Positions 1-8,495 of a stretch of 54,195 nucleotides of DNA are shown here, piece after piece. Position 1 is the stretch's first letter. Each line of letters starts with the position of its first letter. Source of the DNA: Compostibacillus humi (GTDB lineage: Bacteria; Bacillota; Bacilli; Bacillales; Amphibacillaceae). Location: NCBI RefSeq assembly GCF_014637175.1, contig NZ_BMEV01000015.1, forward strand, positions 1 through 54,195, written 5' to 3'. A program made the position numbers and the translations under genes. The notes beneath the pieces were generated by a model that searched no databases, was not told where the DNA came from, and worked only from the letters and a program-made list of their open reading frames with translations.

Positions 1-24
1 AAGGGGTTCTGTACCCTTTTAACA
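1..24 (+). terminator. Probable terminator of the gene upstream of the window
   Basis: A short inverted repeat (AAGGG, eight-base loop, CCCTT) is followed by TTTT. It fits the 3' end of a plus-strand gene that lies before the window. The stem is only five to six pairs and its left edge may be cut by the window start, so support is weak. Confidence 0.4.
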
Positions 25-102
25 CAGATTCTCAGAGAAAAAATTTATTGAAACGAAAAAACAAAGGAAAAATCAAAGGTGAGGGAGACCTCCCGTAAAT
101 AC

Positions 103-139
103 TTGACAGACTCTACTATCGATAGATGTTTGCTATATT
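103..139 (+). promoter_or_regulatory. Candidate promoter of rsmD-coaD
   Basis: A consensus TTGACA lies at 103-108, but no good -10 sits 17 bases downstream. The best -10 is TATATT at 134-139, preceded by TG (extended -10), which is too far from the TTGACA to be its partner. The perfect 10-bp palindrome CTATCGATAG (116-125) lies between them. Placement of the start site is uncertain. Confidence 0.35.
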
Positions 140-192
140 TTATGTTAGGATTAATCACGGATAGTAGACTAAGGAACCTGGGAGTGAGGGTA

Positions 193-1246
<1,054 letters not shown>

Positions 1247-1285
1247 CACCAGTGCCTCGCTCCTATGAAATCGTCATTAAAACTT

Positions 1286-1312
1286 GGGACCCTGCACAAG
1301 GGTCCCTTTTTC
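1286..1312. terminator. Bidirectional terminator between coaD and ylbJ
   Basis: GGGACCCT and AGGGTCCC form a perfect 8-bp stem with a 5-base loop, followed by TTTTTC on the plus strand. On the minus strand the stem is followed by AAGTTTTAA. It lies between convergent coaD and ylbJ and can serve both. Confidence 0.85.
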
Positions 1313-1316
1313 TCTG

Positions 1317-2534
1317 TCACCACCTGCCTTTAGCAATCATTTCTTTTTTCCATAATAAAATGATGCCGATTCCTAGTCCTGCCCACGTTATCATCGGCCC
1401 CAGCTGCTGAAGGTATTCCCATATCGCATACGAAAGGTTCCCGGCAAACTGGCCGCTCACTGGTATAGCTTCCAAGTCATACACTTGCCTGTCTAAATAA
1501 AGAGGCTTATATAGCAAAATCGTTAACAGGCTGGCAACCGTTCCATGAAGCAGGCGGGAAAGAAAATACGGATAAAAACGAATGTCTGTTTTTGCTAGAA
1601 TACTTGCTACTTGAGCCTGAACAGAAAATCCGTTGAACCCAAGGATGAAACTGACAAGGATTGCCTGCTGAAGAAGAGTATCGGTTTGCACCTGGGAAAT
1701 CATATTGCCGCCAATTGTTATTTCGAATAATCCGGAAAAGAAAGGAAGGGCCAGTTCTTTTGGGAGAGATAATATGGCCAGCGCGTATTGAAACAGCAGG
1801 GAGATTTTTTCGGAAATGCCAATAAGAAACAATAGTTTTATCAGCACGGAAAAGAGAATGATAAATCCACCTACCATTACTAATGTTTTAATGGAATTCA
1901 ATACAGCATCGCCGAGTATTTCCCCAAATGGCCTTCTGTCTTTCATTCGCGTTTGATGCATTTCTTGAAATGCTCTCTTAAATGATACCCTTTTCCTTTT
2001 CTCCGTTAGGCTTGCTCCGGCGCTTTGGCCGTGAAATCGCATCACTATTCCGACGACCGTATTGCCGATATAATGGCTTGCAGCAAGCAGCATGCCCAAT
2101 CTGGCATCGTGGAAAAATCCGACGGAAATTGCGCCGAAAATGAACAGCGGACTGGAATTATTCGTAAATGAAACGAGCCGTTCTGCTTCAATCTGCGAGA
2201 GATGACTTTCTTCCCTTAGTCTTGCGGCAATTTTTGCACCCGTCGGATAACCGCTGGCCATTCCCATCATCCAGCCAAAACTCCCAACACCCGGGACGTT
2301 AAATAACGGTCGCATAATTGGCTCAAATAAGACACCGATAAATTTGACAACCCCGAATGCAAGGAGCAATTCGGCGGTGATAAAGAAGGGAAGAAGAGAA
2401 GGAAAGACAACTTCCCACCAAAGACTTAAGCCCCGGATGCTCGCCTCCAAAGCATCATCAGGAAATTTAATCAAACAGAAAGTAATAAATACGGTAATGG
2501 TTGAATAAATGCATGTTTGAATAACAGGTCTCAA
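1317..2534 (-). CDS. ylbJ: Sporulation integral membrane protein YlbJ
   Basis: YlbJ is a polytopic membrane protein of the nucleoside-recognition (Gate) family, needed in B. subtilis for heat-resistant spores and expressed in the mother cell under sigma-E. The 405-residue product has many hydrophobic segments and conserved patches such as WWEVVFPSLLPFF near the N-terminus, MGMASGYPTGAK, and FTNNSSPLFIFG. The start is a TTG seven bases after GGAGG (minus strand); no ATG fits as well. It is divergent from ylbL and convergent with coaD. The patatin-like gene ylbK, which lies between ylbJ and ylbL in B. subtilis, is absent. The transported substrate is unknown. Confidence 0.9.
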   Translation of the reverse strand: MRPVIQTCIYSTITVFITFCLIKFPDDALEASIRGLSLWWEVVFPSLLPFFITAELLLAFGVVKFIGVLFEPIMRPLFNVPGVGSFGWMMGMASGYPTGAKIAARLREESHLSQIEAERLVSFTNNSSPLFIFGAISVGFFHDARLGMLLAASHYIGNTVVGIVMRFHGQSAGASLTEKRKRVSFKRAFQEMHQTRMKDRRPFGEILGDAVLNSIKTLVMVGGFIILFSVLIKLLFLIGISEKISLLFQYALAILSLPKELALPFFSGLFEITIGGNMISQVQTDTLLQQAILVSFILGFNGFSVQAQVASILAKTDIRFYPYFLSRLLHGTVASLLTILLYKPLYLDRQVYDLEAIPVSGQFAGNLSYAIWEYLQQLGPMITWAGLGIGIILLWKKEMIAKGRW

Positions 2535-2574
2535 AAAGATGCCTCCTACTTCCGCTCATAGTCTTCCTGTACAA

Positions 2575-2603
2575 CTTGTAAGGAACATAGTAGAATAATT
2601 TTA
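2575..2603 (-). promoter_or_regulatory. Candidate sigma-E promoter of ylbJ
   Basis: On the minus strand TAAAATT (close to the sigma-E -35 kmATATT) is separated by 14 bases from CTTACAAG (resembling the -10 cATACAnT). It lies 40-70 bases before the ylbJ start. Sigma-E control of ylbJ is known in B. subtilis; the site itself is my reading. Confidence 0.35.
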
Positions 2604-2710
2604 AACTGAATTTGTACAAGTCTTTTACCAATATACGCTCATACATATTGCATTTATGCCATAGACTTTGGTTAAAAAAGTCATTTGGCTGGAAGGGGTA
2701 TATCGAATAC

Positions 2711-3727
2711 ATGAAGTTTTCCAAGGGAAAAATTGTTTTCCTCTTATTTGCAGCAATCGTCACATATTTTTTGTCCTCGTATAAATTGCCGTTCTATATC
2801 CAAAAACCCGGTGGAGCTGACGCATTAAATCCGATTGTAGAGGTGGCCGATGGCTATGAAAGCGAAGGGGATATGCATTTGGTGACAGTTAGCGGAATGC
2901 AGGCGACGCCGCTGTTTTATGCTCTGGCAAAAATTGCTCCTTATAATGATATTATGCCGATTGAAGATGTTTTTCCCGATGGCATCAGCCAGGAAGAATA
3001 TATGGAAGCCCAGCTTCAGGTGATGGAAACTTCCCAGGAGGCTGCTACCGTCGTTGCCTATACGGCTGCAGGAGCCGATATTGAGATTGAATATAAAGGG
3101 GTTTATGTCGTTTCTGTTTTGAAGGACCGTCCGGCAGACGGGATATTGCAATCCGGGGACAGAATCATTGCCGTCGACGGAAACGAAATAAAAGAAGCAG
3201 AAGATCTGATCAACTATATTCAAACGAGAGAAGCGAAGGATATTGTCACAGTCGAATTTATTCGCGGGGATAAAACGATGACGGATACGATTGAACTGGA
3301 TGTTATTGATGAAGCGGACGGCAAAATTGGGATCGGAATTACCCTTGTGACGGACCGGGAAGTTACGGTTCATCCGGAAGTGGAATTTTCCAGCGGAAAA
3401 ATTGGCGGCCCAAGTGCAGGATTAATGTTTTCGTTGGAAATTTATGATCAGCTGACGGAGGAAGATTTAACTCGGGGGTATCACATCGCCGGGACGGGGG
3501 AGATTGATTATGAAGGCAATGTTCACCGCATTGGCGGTATAGACAAAAAGATCGTCGCCGCCGATAAGGAAGGGATTGACATATTTTTTGCTCCAAATGA
3601 AAATGGCAAAGAAGGGTCCAACTATGAGATTGCAGTAAAAACTGCAGAAGCCATCGGCTCAGACATGAAAATTGTTCCCGTCGATACTTTTGATGACGCG
3701 TTAAACTTTTTAAAAAGTCTGCAATAG
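2711..3727 (+). CDS. ylbL: Membrane-anchored PDZ-Lon type serine protease YlbL (SepM/DdcP family)
   Basis: The protein is a membrane-tethered extracytoplasmic protease. In B. subtilis YlbL (DdcP) helps degrade the DNA-damage checkpoint inhibitor YneA; the streptococcal relative SepM processes a competence pheromone. The 338-residue product has an N-terminal transmembrane segment (about 7-22), a PDZ domain (about 125-200, GDRIIAVDG) and a Lon-like protease domain. The catalytic Ser is in GGPSAG (about 235) and the Lys in GGIDKK (about 280). The ATG was chosen because the anchor starts there and the length matches homologues; GGAAGGGG lies about 12 bases upstream. An in-frame upstream extension to 2612 is not homologous. 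Confidence 0.92.
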   Translation: MKFSKGKIVFLLFAAIVTYFLSSYKLPFYIQKPGGADALNPIVEVADGYESEGDMHLVTVSGMQATPLFYALAKIAPYNDIMPIEDVFPDGISQEEYMEAQLQVMETSQEAATVVAYTAAGADIEIEYKGVYVVSVLKDRPADGILQSGDRIIAVDGNEIKEAEDLINYIQTREAKDIVTVEFIRGDKTMTDTIELDVIDEADGKIGIGITLVTDREVTVHPEVEFSSGKIGGPSAGLMFSLEIYDQLTEEDLTRGYHIAGTGEIDYEGNVHRIGGIDKKIVAADKEGIDIFFAPNENGKEGSNYEIAVKTAEAIGSDMKIVPVDTFDDALNFLKSLQ

Positions 3728-3775
3728 AAACTTCCAATGTATAGGCTATTATAGCCATACTTGGAAGTTTCTTTA
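3728..3775. terminator. Bidirectional terminator between ylbL and tmcAL
   Basis: AAACTTCCAA (3728-3737) pairs with TTGGAAGTTT (3761-3770), with an inner GGCTAT/ATAGCC stem, followed by CTTTAT. The mirror-image A-tract on the other strand lets it serve the convergent minus-strand gene as well. Confidence 0.8.
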
Positions 3776-3781
3776 TAATTA

Positions 3782-4990
3782 TTAAATTTGTACCGGACCT
3801 TGCATTTCCTGCTGAAATAATGTCTGTTTGTTTTCAGCTTTTAATACACTATAATAAGCATGGCTTGCTTTTTCTTCGATTGCGAGCATCGGATGCTGAT
3901 CCCGGTGATAGGACGTAACGAGGGGGACGGCGATATCCTTTTTCTTTTCGTTTAGAAAAGCTTTTCCTCTTTCGGTAAATCCTAAAATGCGCAAATAAGG
4001 AATTTCTGCTTGTTTTAACCGGTTCATTTCCTCGTCTTTTATATTCGCTAATATATAGACGAACATGCGCTGGATTCGCGTCCATGTATATCTTTTTGAT
4101 TTAACGAGCCGAACGAGATCGGCAAAATTCATCGCTTTGGAAGCCATTTTTTTAATGCGGTATTCCATCCCCTCGTCCACACCAAAAATTTGCCTCAGCT
4201 CTTCCGGTGTCATCGTGTTAATGCGGTATTGCAACAGAGGAAAATACAACTCCCAATGATGCCAAAGGTCCGCTTTCTTCCGATAGGCATCCAATTGGAC
4301 AATGGTAGAATCCGGCAAACTGTTTCTTGCTTTCGTTGTAAGTTCCGAATTTCCCAGCAATTCTTTCCGGATACTTGTGGCGCTGGCAATATTCCCATGA
4401 AGATGGGAATCATGGTAATGGCTCTGGATGCGCCGAATTGTCTTCGGTTCCATCGGAAAATTGTTCTCCATAATGGCCCTGACATAACCAAAGCCTAATA
4501 TGTTATTCGGCTGGGTTAAATCGAAATCGCCGGCAGTGAGTCCCAATTTTTCATAAGCATATTTTGCAGCTTGAGGAAAAGAATAACCTAGATGAAGCTT
4601 TTCTTTTAAAAAAATATCAAATTTAGTCTTGTTCTCTTTCCAAGCATGATAACCATGGACGAAGCTGGACAGTTCCCCCGACTCACTTCCAAAACAGAGA
4701 GCAGAAATTTTACATTCATGCAAAATTCGAACGGCCCCGTCGGCGAATAAATCACTATGCTGTACTGCGCAGACAAAAGGAAGCTCCAGCACGAGATCCA
4801 CTCCCGTCTGCAGTGCTGCTTTCGCCCGGTGGAATTTATCGCTAATGGCCGGTTCACCTCTTTGCAAAAAGGAACCGCTCATAACCGCTACGATACAATC
4901 AGCATTCGTTACTTTTTTTGCTTGCTGAAGATGATAGACATGTCCATTATGAAAAGGATTATATTCGACGACTAATCCACATGCTTTCAT
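3782..4990 (-). CDS. tmcAL: tRNA(Met) cytidine acetate ligase TmcAL (YlbM)
   Basis: TmcAL activates acetate with ATP and acetylates the wobble cytidine (C34) of elongator tRNA(Met), giving ac4C. The 402-residue protein has the nucleotidyltransferase HxGH motif in NPFHNGH at residues 11-17 and the adjacent VVEYN strand typical of this family. The ATG is preceded by AGGAG eight bases upstream (minus strand). It is transcribed singly, convergent with ylbL and divergent from ylbN. A TGATAAAAT extended -10-like sequence lies in the leader. Length is close to that of B. subtilis YlbM. Confidence 0.93.
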   Translation of the reverse strand: MKACGLVVEYNPFHNGHVYHLQQAKKVTNADCIVAVMSGSFLQRGEPAISDKFHRAKAALQTGVDLVLELPFVCAVQHSDLFADGAVRILHECKISALCFGSESGELSSFVHGYHAWKENKTKFDIFLKEKLHLGYSFPQAAKYAYEKLGLTAGDFDLTQPNNILGFGYVRAIMENNFPMEPKTIRRIQSHYHDSHLHGNIASATSIRKELLGNSELTTKARNSLPDSTIVQLDAYRKKADLWHHWELYFPLLQYRINTMTPEELRQIFGVDEGMEYRIKKMASKAMNFADLVRLVKSKRYTWTRIQRMFVYILANIKDEEMNRLKQAEIPYLRILGFTERGKAFLNEKKKDIAVPLVTSYHRDQHPMLAIEEKASHAYYSVLKAENKQTLFQQEMQGPVQI

Positions 4991-5145
4991 CGGCTACGCT
5001 CCTAAAAAGTTTTTTTCTATTTTATCAAAAAAATACTATTTTTCCTAATACGATAGTTTTGCGCGTGTTTATCGCCAGCGGGAAAGGGAATAATACTTGG
5101 TGGAAGCTAATATCGTTCCTCGTTCGTCTCCTGCTTAAATAGCGG

Positions 5146-5174
5146 TTGACAAAATGCCATTTTTCTTTTAAAAT
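5146..5174 (+). promoter_or_regulatory. Sigma-A promoter of ylbN-rpmF
   Basis: TTGACA (5146-5151) and TAAAAT (5169-5174) are separated by exactly 17 bases. This is a near-consensus housekeeping promoter placed 28 bases before the ylbN start, as expected for a constitutive ribosomal-protein operon. Confidence 0.85.
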
Positions 5175-5201
5175 AACTCTTGTTGCCTTGGGGTGATAAA
5201 T

Positions 5202-5726
5202 ATGAAATTTACGTTAAGTCAAATCAGGAAAAAGGCGCATACTGGCCCGTATGAATTTGACGACTATGTCGATATTTCCGACATTGTTCACATGAATAAT
5301 GATGTTCAGCATATAAAACCGGTACGAGTTGCAGGGAATTGCACGATTCAGGGTGAACAGTTTTATTTCCGTTTTACCATTGAAGGTGAAGCGACTTTGC
5401 CTGATGCTCGCACCTTGGAAGAGGTTGTATATCCTTTTCGTATGGAAGCAACGGAAATTTTTTCTTCGTCCGCAAAACTTGATAGCGATGATGAACAAGA
5501 AGAAATCCATCCCGTGGATGGGGAAGTGATTGATTTAACCCCATACATAAAGGAGAACGTATTATTAGGGCTTCCTTACCGGGTATATGCGGAGGAAGGA
5601 ACCGGAAATGTTTTAACAAGTGGAGAAGGCTGGAATTTTATTTCCGAGGAAGAAAAGGAAAAGACAGTAGATCCACGTTTGCAAATATTAGAAACTTTAC
5701 TTGAAAAAAAACCGGAAGAGAAGTAA
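5202..5726 (+). CDS. ylbN: DUF177 (YceD-like) protein YlbN
   Basis: YlbN belongs to the DUF177/YceD family, found almost always directly upstream of rpmF. In other bacteria it has been linked to 23S rRNA or 50S biogenesis; the molecular function is not established here. The 174-residue product is acidic, with an N-terminal [10 protein letters not shown] and a central segment ending PLRYPF-like (VVYPFRMEA). The ATG at 5202 was preferred over an in-frame GTG nine bases upstream because homologues begin MKxxxxQLRK and GGGGTG then lies at a usable distance. It forms a two-gene operon with rpmF from a strong promoter. Confidence 0.9.
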   Translation: MKFTLSQIRKKAHTGPYEFDDYVDISDIVHMNNDVQHIKPVRVAGNCTIQGEQFYFRFTIEGEATLPDARTLEEVVYPFRMEATEIFSSSAKLDSDDEQEEIHPVDGEVIDLTPYIKENVLLGLPYRVYAEEGTGNVLTSGEGWNFISEEEKEKTVDPRLQILETLLEKKPEEK

Positions 5727-5755
5727 TGGATGCATCTTTGAAGGAGGTGGAAGTC

Positions 5756-5929
5756 ATGGCAGTACCAAAAAGAAAAACTTCAAAAAAGGTAAGAGATCAA
5801 CGTCGTACACATAAAAAACTACATGTACCTGGCATGGTAGAATGCTCCAACTGCGGAGAATTGACAAAACCGCATCATGTATGCAAATCCTGCGGCCACT
5901 ATGATGGAAAAGAAGTTGTCAGCAAATAA
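5756..5929 (+). CDS. rpmF: 50S ribosomal protein L32
   Basis: L32 is a small structural protein of the large ribosomal subunit. The 57-residue product begins [11 protein letters not shown], as in other Bacillaceae, and retains the four zinc-binding cysteines as two CxxC pairs (C30/C33 and C43/C46). It is therefore the zinc-containing form rather than the cysteine-free form used in zinc starvation. A textbook AAGGAGGTGG precedes the ATG. An upstream in-frame ATG at the ylbN stop is out of place relative to this site. A terminator follows. Confidence 0.97.
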   Translation: MAVPKRKTSKKVRDQRRTHKKLHVPGMVECSNCGELTKPHHVCKSCGHYDGKEVVSK

Positions 5930-5940
5930 TGCATAAGAGA

Positions 5941-5968
5941 ACAGATCACTCGAGTGGTCTGTTTTTTG
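5941..5968 (+). terminator. Terminator of ylbN-rpmF
   Basis: ACAGATCACT-CG-AGTGGTCTGT forms a 10-bp stem with one G-T pair, followed by six T residues. It lies 12 bases after the rpmF stop. Confidence 0.85.
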
Positions 5969-6003
5969 TATTTTAGAGTTTTTAGCCTGGAAGGGGGAAA
6001 AAG

Positions 6004-6768
6004 ATGGGGGAGACGATTACGTATCACTTAAATGCGGGCGGTTATGGAGAGATTCGGCTCAATCGGCCGGAAAAACGGAATGCTATATCGCTGCAAATGG
6101 CAAAAGAACTGAAAAACGCTCTCAATTATTTCAGAGTTCAAGAAATCAAATTTCTATTAATTACAGCAAATGGGGAAAAAATTTTTTGTGCCGGCGGGGA
6201 TCTGAACGATTTGCACGGTCAATTAAGTAAAGAAGAGGCGTTTAATAGACTTGTTCCAATGAAAGAGGTGCTATGGGAAATCGTAAATTTTCCCGTACCG
6301 GTTATTTGTTTATTAATCGGGGATGCCTACGGCGGGGGCTGTGAGCTGGCTACTGCATGCGATCTTCGCATTGCTTCTCGCGAAACGAAGTTCGGTTTTA
6401 TCCAGGCAAAATTAGGCATTGTTCCCGGCTGGGGCGGAGGAGCATTATTATATGAAAAAGTCCATCCCGACTTTGCTTTTCAATGGATAATAGAAGGGAA
6501 AGTGTATGATGCAAAAACACTGGAAAGAAAGGGGTGGATTCACCGGGTTGCAGAAAAAAGCGCCATACTGGATGAAGAACAACTGCTGAAGCCATATATG
6601 CAAAGATCACGGCAACAAATGAAATTAATAAAAAAACAATATATAAAGAACCTTCTGCAGAAGCCGATTTTGGCATCTATGACAGAGGAAGTCAAAAACA
6701 GTGCCAGTTTATGGGATAGTCCGGAACATATCAGTGCCGTGGAGAAATTTTTAGCCCGTCCTTCGTAA
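6004..6768 (+). CDS. Enoyl-CoA hydratase/isomerase (crotonase) family protein
   Basis: The 254-residue protein is a crotonase-fold enzyme acting on acyl-CoA thioesters. Oxyanion-hole segments are visible: CAGGDL (62-67) and GDAYGGGCEL (106-115). The first general acid/base Glu of hydratases is kept (E114). The second position, Glu164 in rat crotonase (GQPE), aligns with Gln134 in GFIQAKLG. A plain water-adding hydratase is therefore doubtful; decarboxylase, isomerase or hydrolase activity is possible. It stands alone between rpmF and rsfA, with GGAAGGGGG before the ATG, at a place where B. subtilis has no such gene. No other fatty-acid genes are nearby, so the substrate cannot be inferred. 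Confidence 0.85.
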   Translation: MGETITYHLNAGGYGEIRLNRPEKRNAISLQMAKELKNALNYFRVQEIKFLLITANGEKIFCAGGDLNDLHGQLSKEEAFNRLVPMKEVLWEIVNFPVPVICLLIGDAYGGGCELATACDLRIASRETKFGFIQAKLGIVPGWGGGALLYEKVHPDFAFQWIIEGKVYDAKTLERKGWIHRVAEKSAILDEEQLLKPYMQRSRQQMKLIKKQYIKNLLQKPILASMTEEVKNSASLWDSPEHISAVEKFLARPS

Positions 6769-6796
6769 AACATTGATTCTAGTACTCCTATTTTTT

Positions 6797-6805
6797 GCAT
6801 ACATT
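6797..6805 (+). promoter_or_regulatory. Possible sporulation-sigma -10 element before rsfA
   Basis: GCATACATT 27 bases before the rsfA start contains CATACATT, a full match to the sigma-E -10 (cATACAnT), and also partly fits the sigma-F/G -10 (GGnnAnAnT). The -35 is poor for either factor. Forespore control of rsfA is known in B. subtilis; which factor is used here cannot be told by eye. Confidence 0.3.
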
Positions 6806-6831
6806 GATAGCAAAGAATAAGGAGGGATGTT

Positions 6832-7311
6832 ATGAACGAGACACGGCAAGATGCCTGGACAAAAGATGAAGATATTCTCTTAGCTGAAACGGTCCTTCGT
6901 TATATTCGAGAAGGGAAAACCCAATTGGAGGCCTTTAAAGATGTGGCGGAAAAGCTGTCACGTACTCCGGCTGCATGCGGTTTCCGCTGGAATGCAACTA
7001 TACGGAAGCAATATCAGGAAGCGATTCAATTGGCAAAAGAAGAACGAAAACAAGGAACGAGAAAAGATATGTGGAAGCTGGTGAAAACAAATCAATCGGA
7101 AAAGGACACGATTGAATCAGCGATTTCCTTGCTGGAAAAAATGAAGGATAAATTTTTGGAAGAGCCGGAACGTGCCAGTGAAGCAGAAAAACAAAAGATG
7201 GAACAGCTCCAAAAAGAAAATATGCAGCTGAAAGAGCAATTAAAAAAATATGAGCAGGCTTGGGCAGAAATAGGGAAATTGTGGCAGTGGGCAAATAATA
7301 ATAAGGAATAA
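6832..7311 (+). CDS. rsfA: RsfA-family prespore transcription factor
   Basis: RsfA (YlbO) is a forespore regulator that modulates sigma-F-dependent genes in B. subtilis. The 159-residue product has an N-terminal Myb/SANT-like DNA-binding segment, recognisable from [13 protein letters not shown] (about 7-19) through [13 protein letters not shown] (about 49-61). A charged coiled-coil region follows (about 95-140, with repeated KEN/QLKEQL heptads) and a tryptophan-rich tail. An AAGGAGGG site precedes the ATG. The gene is monocistronic, with a spore-type promoter element upstream and a shared terminator downstream. Confidence 0.9.
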   Translation: MNETRQDAWTKDEDILLAETVLRYIREGKTQLEAFKDVAEKLSRTPAACGFRWNATIRKQYQEAIQLAKEERKQGTRKDMWKLVKTNQSEKDTIESAISLLEKMKDKFLEEPERASEAEKQKMEQLQKENMQLKEQLKKYEQAWAEIGKLWQWANNNKE

Positions 7312-7316
7312 AAGAA

Positions 7317-7356
7317 AAAGACATGAATGGAAAAATCATTCATGTCTTTGTTTTGC
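7317..7356. terminator. Bidirectional terminator between rsfA and ylbP
   Basis: AAAGACATGAATG (7317-7329) and CATTCATGTCTTT (7337-7349) form a perfect 13-bp stem with a 7-base loop, followed by GTTTTG. The right arm overlaps the stop codon of the minus-strand GNAT gene, so on that strand the hairpin starts inside the coding region. Confidence 0.85.
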
Positions 7357-7834
7357 GTGGATTTTTTTCCTTAACTCCTTCCGGAAGCCAAATGTAAGGA
7401 TTTTCCCCTAAATCCCGCTTCATATCATAATGTGCTTTTTGGAATCCCATCTTCTCCCAAAATCCGTGGGAATTGATGCGCGGATTTGTTTTAATTGGCA
7501 ATTTAAAACTTTTTGCATAATCTACCAACGCTCTTCCATATCCTTGCCCTTGGTAATCGGAAAGCACTTCCAGCTTCCAAAGGGCTAAATAGTCTTGCGG
7601 CGGATCGAAATAATCGTCATACTCTTTTTTAATTTCATAAAGGCTCATTCTTGCAATTAAATTTTTCCCGATGTATATTCCATAAAACGGCGAGTCGCTG
7701 TTGTTCTCCACAAAATTATTTTCCAAATCTTCCAGCATGGATAATTCCTGATGGCCGTATTCTTTGAAGCGTTTAAACATTTCCAGGGTTTTATAATTTA
7801 TTTTTAATCTTTCCACTTTTACTGCCGTCTTCAT
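7340..7834 (-). CDS. ylbP: GNAT-family N-acetyltransferase YlbP
   Basis: The 164-residue protein is a GCN5-related N-acetyltransferase that would use acetyl-CoA; its acceptor is not known. The acetyl-CoA-binding signature is GQGYGRALVDYAK (Q/R-x-x-G-x-G/A type), preceded by the beta-4 strand LWKLEVLSDY and followed by a C-terminal NSHGFWEKMGF strand typical of GNATs. GGGAGGAAA lies ahead of the ATG on the minus strand. Position and length match B. subtilis YlbP. It is convergent with rsfA and shares its terminator. Confidence 0.88.
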   Translation of the reverse strand: MKTAVKVERLKINYKTLEMFKRFKEYGHQELSMLEDLENNFVENNSDSPFYGIYIGKNLIARMSLYEIKKEYDDYFDPPQDYLALWKLEVLSDYQGQGYGRALVDYAKSFKLPIKTNPRINSHGFWEKMGFQKAHYDMKRDLGENPYIWLPEGVKEKNPRKTKT

Positions 7835-8030
7835 GGACTTTCCTCCCCCTTCGTTTGCTGCCCCATGAAACTGCTCGAATAGTTAAGCAGATGAAATAAT
7901 TATTTATATTTATTATAATATAAAAGTGTTAATTTTAAAATAAAAGAAAAAATGGATGCATGAAAGCTAAAAACGGCAAACTGCAATTACCGAACGTGCT
8001 GCTCAGTGCTGAAGAGAGGAAAAATGAACG

Positions 8031-8411
8031 ATGCTGCAAATTTTTGTTTATTTATTTGCATTTTTTGTAACGGTACCGATTATTGTTACTGGGTTAATCT
8101 ATGTTCTTGCCTATTTTTGGCATAGGCGGAGGCGAAAGGCAGTTATCACCGCTGCTAATTGGTCTCTGGTGTTTTATATCATTTCGGTCAATCTGATTTT
8201 TTTTATGATGTTCGAGCGACCGACCATTGGTTATACGCTCATTTTTTTATTGCTTATTTTAGCCGTTATTGTTACTTTGCAGTGGAAGGTACATATGGAA
8301 GTGAAAATTGGAAAGGCGTTTAAAATTCTATGGAGGGGCAGTTTTCTGTTCTTTTTTATTTTATATGTTTGTGCGACATTTCTCAGCATATTGCTTCGAA
8401 TCTTTGTATAA
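8031..8411 (+). CDS. DUF3397-type small membrane protein
   Basis: This 126-residue, very hydrophobic protein has about four transmembrane segments (roughly residues 1-28, 42-63, 67-85 and 103-125). A basic loop HRRRRK lies after the first. I recognise it as a DUF3397-like protein commonly found next to bshC in Bacillaceae; no function is known. GAGAGGA ends ten bases before the ATG. An overlapping ATG seven bases upstream is in another frame. It takes the place of ylbQ/panE in the B. subtilis order. Confidence 0.75.
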   Translation: MLQIFVYLFAFFVTVPIIVTGLIYVLAYFWHRRRRKAVITAANWSLVFYIISVNLIFFMMFERPTIGYTLIFLLLILAVIVTLQWKVHMEVKIGKAFKILWRGSFLFFFILYVCATFLSILLRIFV

Positions 8412-8495
8412 GGTGATTCAAGCAGGAAACATGAAATAGCTTTTCCTTTTATGTACAATACAAATGGGAAAGTATGGAACAAAGGAGCAGATATG

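Noticed and set aside
2612-2710. N-terminal extension of ylbL by 33 residues
   Set aside because: The extension precedes the membrane anchor, is not family-like and would start without a Shine-Dalgarno.
4606-4857. Overlapping minus-strand ORFs inside tmcAL
   Set aside because: They lie in alternate frames of a complete, recognisable gene and lack start signals.
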